Positions 9,413 to 20,352 of a stretch of 64,000 nucleotides of DNA are shown one piece after another (position 1 is the stretch's first letter; every line of letters starts with the position of its first letter). A model generated the notes under the pieces. It saw only the letters and a list, made by a program, of their open reading frames with translations, did not search any database and had not been told where the DNA came from. Source of the stretch: Sphaerisporangium rubeum (GTDB taxonomy: Bacteria; Actinomycetota; Actinomycetes; Streptosporangiales; Streptosporangiaceae); contig NZ_JACHIU010000001.1 of the NCBI RefSeq assembly GCF_014207705.1, positions 6,874,501 through 6,938,500 on the forward strand. Direction: 5' to 3'. The position numbers and the translations under genes are program-made.

Positions 9413-10900
9413 TCAGATCTGGGCCTCGGCCCACACGCGGGGGAAGTCCTCGTGGGAACGCTTCGCCTCGGCGTGCTCGAGCCCGACGAGCACGCCGTAG
9501 GTGAAGGTGTCCTCTCCCGCGGCGCGGGCCCTGGCGGCCTCCTCGACGAGGATCTCCTGCGCGACCACGCCGTCCTGGTGCACCCCGAGCACTTCCTGCA
9601 CGGTCTTGGCGCGCCTGGCCATGGCCGTCGCACGGTCGCCGAGCAGGGACTTGAGGGACTCGGCGGTGTAGCGGGCCCTTTTGGCGGCCTTGCGCACGTC
9701 GTGCATGGCGATCTCGCGCTCGCAGGGGTCCGCGGTGCTCTGCGCGATGTCGTACCTGCGCACCACGCGGCCCCAGCTCTTCACCGCCACCTTGCCGAGG
9801 ACCTTGTCGGCCTGCTTCATGGCGAGCGGGGTGAGCGGCGGGTTGGCGACCAGCGCGTCCAGCCGGTCGAGCAGCGCGAAGTACCGCTCGCCGCGCATCG
9901 CCTCGTCCACCCGCACCAGGGCCTCACGGTGCCGCGCGAGCAGGTCGTCGTCCAGGCGCACCCGGATCGGGCCGACCACCAGACCGGCGGGGACGGACCG
10001 CAGCAGCGTGCCGAAACGCTCGTGGATGACCTCCAGGTCGCGGGCCTCGCCGAGCACCGCGGCGATCCAGCGCAGCTCCTCCTGGATCTCGTCGGTCCCG
10101 GCCACCACGCCGCCGAACGACTTCATGGCGCTGCGCAGGCGGCGGCTCGCCACCCGCATCTGGTGCACCGCGTCGTACCCCTCACGCCGCACCTGGGGGT
10201 CCTGCGCGGTCAGCGCGTCGACCTGCGACTTCAGGTAGTCGACCACGACCCGGCCCGCGGTGCCGCCGGCCGGTTCGGCGAGCGGGGACACCGGGACGGC
10301 GTCACCGAGCAGGCGGCCGAGCTTGCTGCCGGACGCGGCCGGCGTGGCCCCGGCCTTGCGCAGCGCCTTGCCGGTCCGCTTCAGGTGGCCGGTGTCGCCG
10401 TCCTTGATCTCGGCCTCGACCTCGCGCCACCGCTCGACGCGCCGCGCGCCTCCCCACACGTCGCCGTACACGGTGCCTTTGACCGTGTCGTCGGCGATCT
10501 CGATCAGGGGACGGCCGTCCGCGTCGCGCAGGACCGTCACCTCGCGGCGGGTGGCGAGTTCGGCCACCGGCACCAGCGGCTCGCGGCGGCTGTAGGCGAG
10601 GACCATGTCCGCGATCTCCGGCGGCACGACCGTCGCGCTGCGGGTGAGCGGTACGCCGATCTCCTCACGCGCGCCTTTGGCCTTGGGGAGCTTGAGGTGC
10701 CATCCGGCGTCGTCGCCGCCGCGGCGGCGGCGCAGAGTGATGCCACGGGACGCCAGGCGCAGGTCGGGGGTGTCGAAGTACACGGCCACCATGCGGTAGG
10801 TCTTCGGCCCGGCGACCACCGCGCAGCCGGGGACACCGGACATGTCGGGGATCAGGAAACCCGCCGGGACGTCGAACTTGTCTTCCACTTCGAGCGCCAT
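9413..10900 (-). CDS. CYTH and CHAD domain protein (polyphosphate-associated)
   Basis: 495 residues. The CYTH domain (about 1-200) opens with EVEDKF, the ExExK signature of triphosphate-tunnel enzymes. The CHAD domain (about 220-490) has paired conserved His helices: YDAVHQMRVASRRLRSAMKS and HDVRKAAKRARYTAESLKS. CHAD domains bind inorganic polyphosphate, and CYTH-CHAD proteins may hydrolyse triphosphate. The stop codon is four bases from the end of the Nudix gene, so the genes converge; with ppk1 this is a polyphosphate neighbourhood. The ATG start is followed by a typical CYTH N-terminus. Confidence 0.92.
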   Translation of the reverse strand: MALEVEDKFDVPAGFLIPDMSGVPGCAVVAGPKTYRMVAVYFDTPDLRLASRGITLRRRRGGDDAGWHLKLPKAKGAREEIGVPLTRSATVVPPEIADMVLAYSRREPLVPVAELATRREVTVLRDADGRPLIEIADDTVKGTVYGDVWGGARRVERWREVEAEIKDGDTGHLKRTGKALRKAGATPAASGSKLGRLLGDAVPVSPLAEPAGGTAGRVVVDYLKSQVDALTAQDPQVRREGYDAVHQMRVASRRLRSAMKSFGGVVAGTDEIQEELRWIAAVLGEARDLEVIHERFGTLLRSVPAGLVVGPIRVRLDDDLLARHREALVRVDEAMRGERYFALLDRLDALVANPPLTPLAMKQADKVLGKVAVKSWGRVVRRYDIAQSTADPCEREIAMHDVRKAAKRARYTAESLKSLLGDRATAMARRAKTVQEVLGVHQDGVVAQEILVEEAARARAAGEDTFTYGVLVGLEHAEAKRSHEDFPRVWAEAQI

Positions 10901-10943
10901 GCGCCATCCCCCGTCACCGCTTTTTGCCGTTATGCAACCTTTA

Positions 10944-11696
10944 TCATTTTTTGTTGGCCACCACGAAAACGCGCCGGAACGGGAACGCCGTGCCGAACGG
11001 CTCGCGCGGGTAGTCCTCGGCGAGCGCCGCGGCGCAGTCGGCCACGAAGTCGCCGCTCCGCTCGGGGCCGAGCCGGTCGAACATGGGCCGCAGCGCCGTG
11101 CCGCTGATCCATTTCAGCACGGCGTCCTCACCGGGGAGCACATGCACGTACGTCGTCTCCCAGGCGTCCACCTCGCGGCCGGGCCCGGCGAGCAGCCGCA
11201 GGTAGTCCTCGGGGCCGTCGACCGGGTCGTAGCGCGCCAGATCGCCGAGCTCGTCCCGCCACTTCGCCGAACGGCACACCTCGCGCACCCGCGCGTGGCT
11301 CGGCGCGTCGAAGTTGCCGGGCACCTGGAACGCCAGGCTGCCGCCGGGCCGCAGGAAGCCGGTCCAGCGGGCCAGCAGCTCGCGGTGCTCCGGAACCCAC
11401 TGCAGGACGGCGTTGGAGAAGATCACGTCCACTAGAGTGTCGGGGTGCCAGTCGCGGACGTCCCCCACCGTGAAGGACGGCCCCGGCGGCGCTTTGGCGA
11501 TCATGGCGGGTGAGGAGTCGATGCCGTGCACGACGGCGCGCGGCCAGCGGCGGGCCAGCTCAAGGGTGAGCTCGCCGGAGCCGCAGCCGAGGTCGGTCAC
11601 ACGCTCGGGAGCGTCGGCGCGCACCCGCGCCAGCAGCTCGAAGAAGGGCCTGGCACGCTCGTCCGCGTACCTGCCGTACACCTCGGGGTCCCACAT
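10944..11696 (-). CDS. tam: Trans-aconitate 2-methyltransferase
   Basis: SAM-dependent class I methyltransferase that methylates trans-aconitate, an inhibitor of aconitase. 250 residues. It starts MWDPEVYGRYADERARPFFEL, and the SAM-binding motif VTDLGCGSGELT lies near residue 35. VDVIFSNAVLQWVPEH and the C-terminal YPREPFGTAFPFRRVFVVA match the Tam family. I chose ATG 11696; ATG 11708 is also in frame but lies within the operator-like palindrome. It is divergent from a MarR gene, the tam/tamR arrangement known in Streptomyces, where the regulator links citrate and aconitate levels to aconitase control. Confidence 0.9.
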   Translation of the reverse strand: MWDPEVYGRYADERARPFFELLARVRADAPERVTDLGCGSGELTLELARRWPRAVVHGIDSSPAMIAKAPPGPSFTVGDVRDWHPDTLVDVIFSNAVLQWVPEHRELLARWTGFLRPGGSLAFQVPGNFDAPSHARVREVCRSAKWRDELGDLARYDPVDGPEDYLRLLAGPGREVDAWETTYVHVLPGEDAVLKWISGTALRPMFDRLGPERSGDFVADCAAALAEDYPREPFGTAFPFRRVFVVANKK

Positions 11697-11750
11697 ATCT
11701 CTTGACATCAAGATAATTCGTAACGGCCGAGATGTCTCGATGTCAAGAGA
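11696..11750. promoter_or_regulatory. Two TCTTGAC-type palindromes in the tam/tamR divergent promoter
   Basis: TCTTGACATCAAGA (11700-11713) is a 14-bp palindrome with one mismatched pair. TCTCGATGTCAAGA (11735-11748) is a second copy with two mismatched pairs. They lie between the divergent tam and MarR genes, and the first overlaps the tam start. This fits binding of the MarR protein to both promoters (inference). Confidence 0.65.
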
Positions 11751-11765
11751 GATAGACTCCCCTCC

Positions 11766-12302
11766 ATGACGACGCGCGACGACGCCGACGGCCGGCCCGT
11801 GCGGGACGAGGTGGACCAGCTCGTGGCCTCCTGGCGCCAGGAGCGTCCCGACCTCGACGTCACCCCCCTCCAGGTGCTGAGCCGCGTGTCCCGGCTGGCC
11901 AAGCACCTCGACCGCGCGCGGCGCGCCGCGTTCGCCGAGCACGACCTGGAGCCGTGGGAGTTCGACGTGCTCACCACGCTGCGCCGGGCCGGGGAGCCGT
12001 ACGAGCTCAGCCCCGGCGCGCTGCTGCGCGCCACCCTCGTCACCTCGGGAACCATGACCAACCGCATCGACCGTCTCGCCGCCGCGCGCCTCGTGCGCCG
12101 ACGACCCGACCCCGAGGACCGGCGCGGTGTGCTGGTCTCCCTCACCGACGCCGGCCGTGAGCGGGTGGACGCGGCCTTCGCCGACCTGCTGCGCCGCGAA
12201 CGCGAACTGCTCGCCGGCCTCGCCCCCGCCGACCAGCGCACCCTGGCGGGCCTGCTGCGCACGATCCTCGCGCCGTTCGACGCGGCCCACAACGGCGCCT
12301 GA
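11766..12302 (+). CDS. MarR-family regulator, TamR-like
   Basis: 178 residues. The winged helix-turn-helix is clear: LEPWEFDVLTTLRRAG, GTMTNRIDRLAAARLVRR and the wing RPDPEDRRGVLVSLTDAGRE. The N-terminal extension VDQLVASWRQERPDLDVTPLQVLSRVSRLAKHLD resembles the long N-terminal helix of TamR/HucR-type regulators. It is divergent from tam with two palindromes between, so autoregulation and control of tam are likely. It runs towards the ABC-F gene; the stop codons are four bases apart. Confidence 0.88.
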   Translation: MTTRDDADGRPVRDEVDQLVASWRQERPDLDVTPLQVLSRVSRLAKHLDRARRAAFAEHDLEPWEFDVLTTLRRAGEPYELSPGALLRATLVTSGTMTNRIDRLAAARLVRRRPDPEDRRGVLVSLTDAGRERVDAAFADLLRRERELLAGLAPADQRTLAGLLRTILAPFDAAHNGA

Positions 12303-12305
12303 CCC

Positions 12306-14102
<1,797 letters not shown>

Positions 14103-14159
14103 CGCACTCAAAGCCTAGTGGGCCTCTCGCGGGCCTTCACCGGCGCGCGTGGCCCCGGC

Positions 14160-15113
14160 TCAGGCGGTGGCGCCGATCACGGTGGCGCCGGGGACCGGGC
14201 CGCGCGCGGTGACGGTGGCGCGGCACACACCGGCCACGTCGAGCGCCAGCGCCAGCTCCCGCGCGTGGTCGGCGGAACCGGCCAGGAACGCGCAGGTGGG
14301 GCCGGAGCCGGACACCAGAGCGCCGAGCGCGCCGTACTCACGGCCCGCCGCCAGGGTGCGCGACAGGGGCCGGTGGAGCAGCACGGCGGCCGGCTGGAGG
14401 TCGTTGGTGAGGGACTCGCCGAGCTCCTTGGCGTCGGCGGCCTCGAGCGCGGCGAGCAGGCGTGCCGAGGCCTCGGGCCAGGCGGCCGGTTCGCCGGTGG
14501 CCTCACGGAGACGGTCGCACTCGGCGTACACCTTGGCCGTGGACAGGCCGCCGTCGGCGAGCGCGAAGACCCAGTGGTACTCGCCGCCGCCGGCGAGGGA
14601 GGTGAGCCGCTCGCCGCGGCCGGTGCCGACCGCCGTGCCGCCGAGCAGCGCGAACGGCACGTCGCTGCCGAGATCGGCGGCGATGTCCATCAGCTCGTCC
14701 CTCGGCAGCGCGAGGCCCCACAGCTCGTCGCAGGCGACCAGCGCCGCCGCGGCGTCCGCGCTGCCTCCCGCCATGCCTCCGGCCACGGGGATGGCCTTGC
14801 GGATGCGCAGCGCGACGTCCACCGGACGGCCAGCCCGCGCACCCACCGCGAACGCGGCGCGCACCGCGAGGTTGGTCGCGTCGAGAGGGACCTGGTCGGC
14901 GGCCTCGCCTTCGACGACCACGCTCGCGGTCACGTCACCCGAGGTCAGCGGCCCACCCGCGCCGGGACCTGTGGTGGCCGTGACCTCGTCGAACAACGAG
15001 ACGGCCTGGAAGACGTTCACCAGGTCGTGGTAGCCGTCGTCCCGCCGGGGACCCACGGCGAGCTGCAGGTTGACCTTGGCCGGCACGCGAACGGTCACGG
15101 AAGTCACAGGCAC
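14160..15113 (-). CDS. ispE: 4-diphosphocytidyl-2-C-methyl-D-erythritol kinase
   Basis: Non-mevalonate isoprenoid pathway kinase of the GHMP family. 317 residues. VPAKVNLQL near the N-terminus and the glycine-rich ATP loop PVAGGMAGGSADAAAAL are diagnostic, with a C-terminal SGSGPTCAFLAG. The start is probably GTG 15113 (VPVTSVTVRVPAK); GTG 15107 is possible. No strong ribosome binding site is visible. The gene lies 43 bases downstream of rsmA, the conserved rsmA-ispE pair of actinobacteria, and is followed by the ABC-F gene on the same strand. Confidence 0.95.
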   Translation of the reverse strand: MPVTSVTVRVPAKVNLQLAVGPRRDDGYHDLVNVFQAVSLFDEVTATTGPGAGGPLTSGDVTASVVVEGEAADQVPLDATNLAVRAAFAVGARAGRPVDVALRIRKAIPVAGGMAGGSADAAAALVACDELWGLALPRDELMDIAADLGSDVPFALLGGTAVGTGRGERLTSLAGGGEYHWVFALADGGLSTAKVYAECDRLREATGEPAAWPEASARLLAALEAADAKELGESLTNDLQPAAVLLHRPLSRTLAAGREYGALGALVSGSGPTCAFLAGSADHARELALALDVAGVCRATVTARGPVPGATVIGATA

Positions 15114-15156
15114 CGATCGTAGTCGGCGACCCGGCCCGCCGGGAGGAACGACGCGA

Positions 15157-15999
15157 TCAGGGCCGGTGCTCGGCGACGCGCGCGAAGTCGCCGATGGCGA
15201 GGCGTTCGCCGCGCAGCGACGGGTCCACCCCTGCGGCACGCAGGGCCTTCTCCGCGGCGTCCGCCGAACCGGCCCAGCCCGCGAGCGCGGCGCGCAGCGT
15301 CTTGCGGCGCTGCGCGAAGGCGGCGTCCACGACGGCGAACACCTGCTCGCGGGTGGCCGACGTCGGCGGCGGGTCGCGGCGGGTGAACGCCACGAGCCCC
15401 GAGTCGACGTTCGGCACCGGCCAGAAGACGGTGCGGCCGACCGCGCCGGCCCTGCGCACCCCGGCGTACCAGGCGGCCTTCGCGGACGGCACGCCGTACA
15501 CCTTGGAGCCGGGACCGGCCGCCATGCGCTCGGCCACCTCGGACTGCACCATGACGAGGCCGCCGCGCAGCGACGGCAGCTCGTCGAGCAGGTGCAGCAC
15601 CACCGGCACCGCCACGTTGTACGGCAGGTTGGCCACGAGCACGGTCGGCTCGGCGCCGAGCCGCTCCGCCTGGACCCGCATCGCGTCGGCCTCGACGACG
15701 GTGAGCCGGCCGGCCAGCGACGGCGCTCGCTCGGCCACGGTCAGCGGAAGCTGCCGCGCGAGCACGGGGTCGATCTCGACGGCCACCACCTGTCGTGCCT
15801 CGGGGAGCAGCGCCAGCGTGAGGGAGCCGAGGCCGGGCCCGACCTCGATCACGACGTCATCGGAGGCCACCTCGGCGAGGCGTGCGATGCGCCGCACGGT
15901 GCCGCCGTCGATGACGAAGTTCTGCCCGAGCCGTTTGGTCGGCCGTAAGCCGAGCCTGTCCGCCAGGTGACGTATTTCCGAGGGCCCGAGCAGGTCCAC
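15157..15999 (-). CDS. rsmA: 16S rRNA (A1518/A1519) dimethyltransferase
   Basis: Dimethylates two adjacent adenines near the 3' end of 16S rRNA (KsgA); its loss gives kasugamycin resistance in other bacteria. About 280 residues. The N-terminus has [16 protein letters not shown] motifs [16 protein letters not shown] and [11 protein letters not shown] follow, and the catalytic [14 protein letters not shown] is the NLPY motif. GTG 15999 is chosen because GGGGAG lies seven bases upstream; an ATG at 16014 is also in frame. It is divergent from the kinase gene at 16161. Confidence 0.95.
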   Translation of the reverse strand: MDLLGPSEIRHLADRLGLRPTKRLGQNFVIDGGTVRRIARLAEVASDDVVIEVGPGLGSLTLALLPEARQVVAVEIDPVLARQLPLTVAERAPSLAGRLTVVEADAMRVQAERLGAEPTVLVANLPYNVAVPVVLHLLDELPSLRGGLVMVQSEVAERMAAGPGSKVYGVPSAKAAWYAGVRRAGAVGRTVFWPVPNVDSGLVAFTRRDPPPTSATREQVFAVVDAAFAQRRKTLRAALAGWAGSADAAEKALRAAGVDPSLRGERLAIGDFARVAEHRP

Positions 16000-16160
16000 A
16001 ATTGAGCTCCCCATCCACCCAGTGTCCCGCATCGAAGACTTCGATGAGGCAGGCGACGGACCACCTCGGACGTCCCACCCGTCTCAACCGATCTTCAAGC
16101 CAGAGGAAAGTGGGCATGGTTAACGTGACCACGCCCTTAGCCCCCGAGGAGGCGTCGTCA

Positions 16161-17930
16161 ATGGACCCCACCGGTGCGCAGCCCCTGCGCCCGTACGATC
16201 CCGAACGGATCGGGCCGTACGTGCTGCGCGGCCGGCTCGGCGAAGGTGGCATGGGAACGGTCTATCTGGCCGAGACACCGGGGACCGGCAGGCTCGTCGC
16301 GGTCAAGGTCGTCAAGGCCGAGTTCACCGTGGACGAGGGCTTCGCGGCCCGCTTCCACACCGAGGTGTCCAACGCCAGGCGTGTCGCGTCGTTCTGCACC
16401 GCGCAGGTGCTCGACAACGGCAACGCCGACGACGGCCGGCCCTACATGATCACCGAGTTCATCCCCGGCACCCCTCTGTCGCGGCAGATCTCCCGGTACG
16501 GCGCGCTTGAGGCCGGCACGCTGCACGGCGTCGCGCTCGGCGTCGCCGCGGCGCTCGCCGCCATCCACGTGGCCGGGCTGGTGCACCGCGACCTCAAGCC
16601 GGCCAACGTCATCTTGTCCATGTCGGGGCCGAGGGTCATCGACTTCGGCATCGCGCGTGCGCTCGACGCCACGCAAGGCGTGACCCGGTCCGGCGAGCTG
16701 CTCGGCAGCCCCGGGTGGTGGGCCCCCGAGCAGGTGCGCGGCGAGGAGATCACCCCGGCGGCCGACGTGTTCGCCTGGGGGTGCCTGGTGGCGTACGCCG
16801 GGAACGGACGGCACCCCTACGGCCGCGGCGACATGATGACGCTGGCGTCACGGGTGCTGAACGGCCGTCCCGACCTCGGCGAGCTGCCTGCGCCGCTCGG
16901 CCACCTGGTGCGCATGGCCACCGGCCCCGACCCCGCCAGGCGGCCCACGGCGCAGGAGCTGCTGATCGCGCTGGTCGGCGGCGCATCGCCGGTGCCGCTG
17001 GACCCGCCGACCCTGGTCGCGCAGCCGCAGGCCCCCACGCTGGTCGCCAGCGAGTTGCTGGAGTCCTGGCAGCCCCCCGCCAACCTGGCCCACCCCGACC
17101 CGCCGACTCCCCCACCGGCGCCGTACGGCGCCGCCACGCCGCGGCCGGTGGCCGATCCGGCGCCGTACCAGGCCGGCGTCGGCGCGCAGCGGCCGGCGGC
17201 CGAACCCCCGCCGTACCCGGCCGGCGTCGCGGCCCAGCGGCCGGTGACCGATCCGGCGACGTACCCGGCCGGTGCCCCCGCGTACCGGCCCGCCGTCGAG
17301 GAGACGCGGCCGCCGGTGACCGGCACCATGCCGACCGTACCGACCGCGCCGACCGTGCCGACCGCGGCGGGGACCGGTCCCGGTCGGCGGGGACGCAGAT
17401 GGCTGCTGCCGGTGCTCGCCGTCGTCGGGGCCGTCGTCGTGTCGGCCGCGGTGCTGTCGATCATCGTGGTGCGGCGTGACCAGCCGGACGGCCGGAACGT
17501 CGGGGCGAGCGCGGCGGCGAGCACAGCGTCCGGCAAAGAGGTCGTCGCACCCGCGCGGGTCACCGACGTGGCCCGCTGGTTCCCCCTGGCGGCTCCGTAC
17601 GCCGGAGCGCAGTTCGCCGTTCCCGACGCGCCTCGGTGCGGCCTGACCACCTACCAGGGGGCCACACCGCAGGAGGGACGGTTCTGCGTGGTGGCGTGGA
17701 CGCTCACCAACCCCGGCGGCACGCGGGCCGAGATCTCGGCCGAGCCGCCTGCGCTCGTGGACGACGGCGGGGCCGAGCACCGGCCTTCGCAGGTCTCCAC
17801 GGCGTTCCCCTCGGCCATGCCACCCGGCGCCAAGGTGGACGGTGTGCTGGTCTACGACCTGGCACCGGCGAGCCGGCCCGCCACGCTGACGTTCGACTCC
17901 GGCGGCAAGACGATCGAGGTACGGCTGTGA
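16161..17930 (+). CDS. Membrane-anchored serine/threonine protein kinase
   Basis: 589 residues. The N-terminal Hanks-type kinase domain (about residues 13-270) has the glycine loop GEGGMGTVYLAE, the lysine in VAVKVV, catalytic HRDLKPANVI, DFGIARAL and GWWAPEQ. A long Pro/Ala-rich linker with repeated APYQAGV- and PPYPAGV-like units leads to one membrane helix (WLLPVLAVVGAVVVSAAVLSII) and an outer domain of about 150 residues without PASTA repeats. ATG 16161 has GAGGAGG eight bases upstream; ATG 16116 (with AGAGGAAAG) is also plausible. Its stop overlaps the next gene's GTG, so the pair is translationally coupled. Confidence 0.9.
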   Translation: MDPTGAQPLRPYDPERIGPYVLRGRLGEGGMGTVYLAETPGTGRLVAVKVVKAEFTVDEGFAARFHTEVSNARRVASFCTAQVLDNGNADDGRPYMITEFIPGTPLSRQISRYGALEAGTLHGVALGVAAALAAIHVAGLVHRDLKPANVILSMSGPRVIDFGIARALDATQGVTRSGELLGSPGWWAPEQVRGEEITPAADVFAWGCLVAYAGNGRHPYGRGDMMTLASRVLNGRPDLGELPAPLGHLVRMATGPDPARRPTAQELLIALVGGASPVPLDPPTLVAQPQAPTLVASELLESWQPPANLAHPDPPTPPPAPYGAATPRPVADPAPYQAGVGAQRPAAEPPPYPAGVAAQRPVTDPATYPAGAPAYRPAVEETRPPVTGTMPTVPTAPTVPTAAGTGPGRRGRRWLLPVLAVVGAVVVSAAVLSIIVVRRDQPDGRNVGASAAASTASGKEVVAPARVTDVARWFPLAAPYAGAQFAVPDAPRCGLTTYQGATPQEGRFCVVAWTLTNPGGTRAEISAEPPALVDDGGAEHRPSQVSTAFPSAMPPGAKVDGVLVYDLAPASRPATLTFDSGGKTIEVRL

Positions 17931-19363
17931 ACACGCGCTCTGTCCTGACGACCCTGCTCGCGGCGGCGCTGCTGGTCGCGGGTTCCGGCGCACCCCCCGG
18001 TGCCGCGCGCACCGCCACGTGCGCGGGGGCCGCGGACTTCGACGGCGACGGCAGGCCGGACGTCGTCGCCGGCGACCCGCTGGCCGTCGTCAAAGGACTG
18101 CGCGGGGCCGGCGCGGTCCACGTCCTGCCGCTCGGGGACGGGACAGGCGCCGTGCTCACCGCGCCGGACGCGGCGGCCGGCGACGCCTTCGGCTGGTCGG
18201 TCCGCACCCAGCAGCTCGACGACGACGGCTGCATGGACGTCGTGGTCGGCGCGCCGTACGCCACCGTGGACGGCGAGGCGGGGGCCGGAGCGGTGTACGT
18301 CTTCTACGGCGGCGCGGGCCGGGAACCGGTGCGACTGACGGCGTCCTCGCCGGAACGGGACGCGCATTTCGGCTGGTCCGTCGCGGCCGGCCGGATCCCG
18401 GGACAGCCGGCGACCCTGGTGGTCGCCGCGCCGTACGAGGACGCCGACGACACCACCGACTCCGGCGCCGTGTACGTCTACCAGGGCCCGGAGCCGGCCA
18501 AGCCGCGCAGGATCACCCAGGAGGCAGAAGGGGTCATCGGCAACAGCGAGGAAGGCGACCTGTACGGCTGGTCGCTGGCGGTCGGCCGGCTCGGCGGCAA
18601 GCTCCGCACGCTGGACATCGCGATCGGCACCCCGTACGAGAACAACGACGGCGCGGGGAAGCAGAAAGGCAGCACGGGGACCGACAACTCCGGGGCCGTG
18701 GAGGTCCTGTTCGACGTCACCCCGGACGGCGCGCTGTCGGCCGCCAAATGGACGCTGACCGAGTCCGCGCGCGGGGTGAAGGAAGCCGAGGGTGACCGTT
18801 TCGGCCACGCGCTCGCCTACGTCGAGCACAGAGGCAACCCCTACCTCGCCGTCAGCGCGCCGCTCGCCGGCGTTCCCGGCGCACCGCACACCGGTGTCGT
18901 GCAACTCTTCCAGGCCGGCAAGAACGGCGTGCTCGCGCCGGCGCGCACCATCCGTCCCGGCGTGGACGGCCTCGACGCTCTCACCGAGGGATCGGCGTTC
19001 GGCTGGTCCCTGGCCATGGTCGACACCCCCGACGGTCTGGCACTCGCCGTCGGCAGCCCCTTCGAGTCGCGGGACGCCGAGGAGAGCGGGGCCGTCCGCC
19101 GGATCCCCGTGACCGGCGACGCGCCGATCCTCATGCTCTCGCCGCCTGAATCAGCCGCGCACGACCGTTTCGGCTGGTCGCTCGGCACGGCCGGCGTCTC
19201 CGACAGGCTGTCCGCGGCGACGACCCTGCTCGTGGGGTCACCGGACCAGTCCGCCGGGACCGGCGCTCTGACGCTGTTCGCGCCGGACGCCACCCCCCGC
19301 GTGCTCGGTCCCGCCGCCAAAGATCCGCTTCCCGCCGACTTCGGCGCCGCCGTAGGAGGGTGA
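17927..19363 (+). CDS. Secreted FG-GAP/integrin-alpha-like beta-propeller protein
   Basis: 478 residues. The GTG at 17927 overlaps the kinase stop (GTGA). Residues 1-28 form a signal peptide ending GAAR. The rest is a seven-bladed propeller built from FG-GAP repeats: DAFGWSV, AHFGWSV, DLYGWSL, DRFGHAL, SAFGWSL and DRFGWSL are visible, spaced about 60-70 residues apart. DFDGDGRPD near the start is a calcium-binding FG-GAP loop. It is probably exported and binds a ligand or partner outside the cell. The tight coupling suggests that it works with the kinase's outer domain (inference). Confidence 0.88.
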   Translation: MNTRSVLTTLLAAALLVAGSGAPPGAARTATCAGAADFDGDGRPDVVAGDPLAVVKGLRGAGAVHVLPLGDGTGAVLTAPDAAAGDAFGWSVRTQQLDDDGCMDVVVGAPYATVDGEAGAGAVYVFYGGAGREPVRLTASSPERDAHFGWSVAAGRIPGQPATLVVAAPYEDADDTTDSGAVYVYQGPEPAKPRRITQEAEGVIGNSEEGDLYGWSLAVGRLGGKLRTLDIAIGTPYENNDGAGKQKGSTGTDNSGAVEVLFDVTPDGALSAAKWTLTESARGVKEAEGDRFGHALAYVEHRGNPYLAVSAPLAGVPGAPHTGVVQLFQAGKNGVLAPARTIRPGVDGLDALTEGSAFGWSLAMVDTPDGLALAVGSPFESRDAEESGAVRRIPVTGDAPILMLSPPESAAHDRFGWSLGTAGVSDRLSAATTLLVGSPDQSAGTGALTLFAPDATPRVLGPAAKDPLPADFGAAVGG

Positions 19364-19415
19364 CGGACGCCGCGTGGTCCGCGCGGCCCACAGGCACAGG
19401 GCTGATCCGCGCGGC

Positions 19416-20300
19416 CTACCAGGCGCCGAAGACCCGCTCGCCGTTGGCGCTGATCGTGGCGGCGAGCTCGGCCTCGGTGAGCGACTTCAGCTCGGCCAGC
19501 AGGCGCAGCGTGAGCGGGATCAGGTAGGGAGCGTTGGGCCTGCCGCGGTGCGGGACCGGTGGCAGGTACGGCGCGTCGGTCTCGACCAGCATCAGCTCCG
19601 GCGGGGTCACCTGGACGGCCTCACGCAGCGCGGTGGCGTTCTTGTAGGTGACAGGGCCGGAGAAGGACAGGTGGTAGCCCTCCTTGACGCACCGGCCGGC
19701 GTAGTCGGCGTCGCCGGAGAAGCTGTGGAAGACCACGACGTCCGGTGCGCCTTGGTCGGCGAGGACCTTCAGGACGTCCTCGTGCGCGTCGCGGTCGTGG
19801 ATGACCAAAGCCTTGCCGGTGCGCTTGGCGATCTCGATGTGCGCGCGGAACGACGCGTGCTGCGCCTGCTTCGGCGACCAGTCGCGGTAGTAGTCGAGCC
19901 CGGTCTCGCCGACGGCGCGCACGTGGGGCTCGCGGGCCAGCCGCTCGATCTCGTCGAGGGTCTCCGGTGTGGCGTGGTGCGCCTCGTTGGGGTGGACGGC
20001 CACCCCGGCGTAGACACCCTCGACGTCCCGCGCGGTCGCGGCGTTCCACCGGGAGGACCGCAGGTCGTACCCGATGGTGACGAGCCGGGTCACCCCGACC
20101 GAGCGGGCCGCGCCGAGGATGTCCTGGACGGTCACGCCGGTCGCCTGGGCCGCCGTGCCGGCGGGATCGGCGGTGGAGGCCTGGCGCTCCCCCACCATGA
20201 TGTCCAGATGGCAGTGGCTGTCGAACACCTCCCCGTCCAGCGGCGGCGGGACGGGGGGTGGCGTCGTGTCGCGGCTCACCCGAGCGCTCCGGTGAGCCAC
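19416..20300 (-). CDS. tatD: TatD-family metal-dependent DNase
   Basis: 294 residues. TatD proteins are TIM-barrel metallohydrolases with 3'-5' nuclease activity. FDSHCHLDIM supplies the first metal-binding HxH pair, VGETGLDYYRDW the conserved Glu, and VFHSFSGDADYA and LMLVETDAPYLPP the later ligands. The GTG at 20300 gives a short N-terminal tail; an internal GTG (VSRDTTPPP) is equally possible. It lies downstream of metG with 52 bases between, as in mycobacteria. rpfB, often next downstream, is absent here. Confidence 0.94.
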   Translation of the reverse strand: MAHRSARVSRDTTPPPVPPPLDGEVFDSHCHLDIMVGERQASTADPAGTAAQATGVTVQDILGAARSVGVTRLVTIGYDLRSSRWNAATARDVEGVYAGVAVHPNEAHHATPETLDEIERLAREPHVRAVGETGLDYYRDWSPKQAQHASFRAHIEIAKRTGKALVIHDRDAHEDVLKVLADQGAPDVVVFHSFSGDADYAGRCVKEGYHLSFSGPVTYKNATALREAVQVTPPELMLVETDAPYLPPVPHRGRPNAPYLIPLTLRLLAELKSLTEAELAATISANGERVFGAW

Positions 20301-20352
20301 GAGCAGGCGGAGCGCGACGCTCCGGCGGGACGCGAGCAGGTGAGGCGCATGG

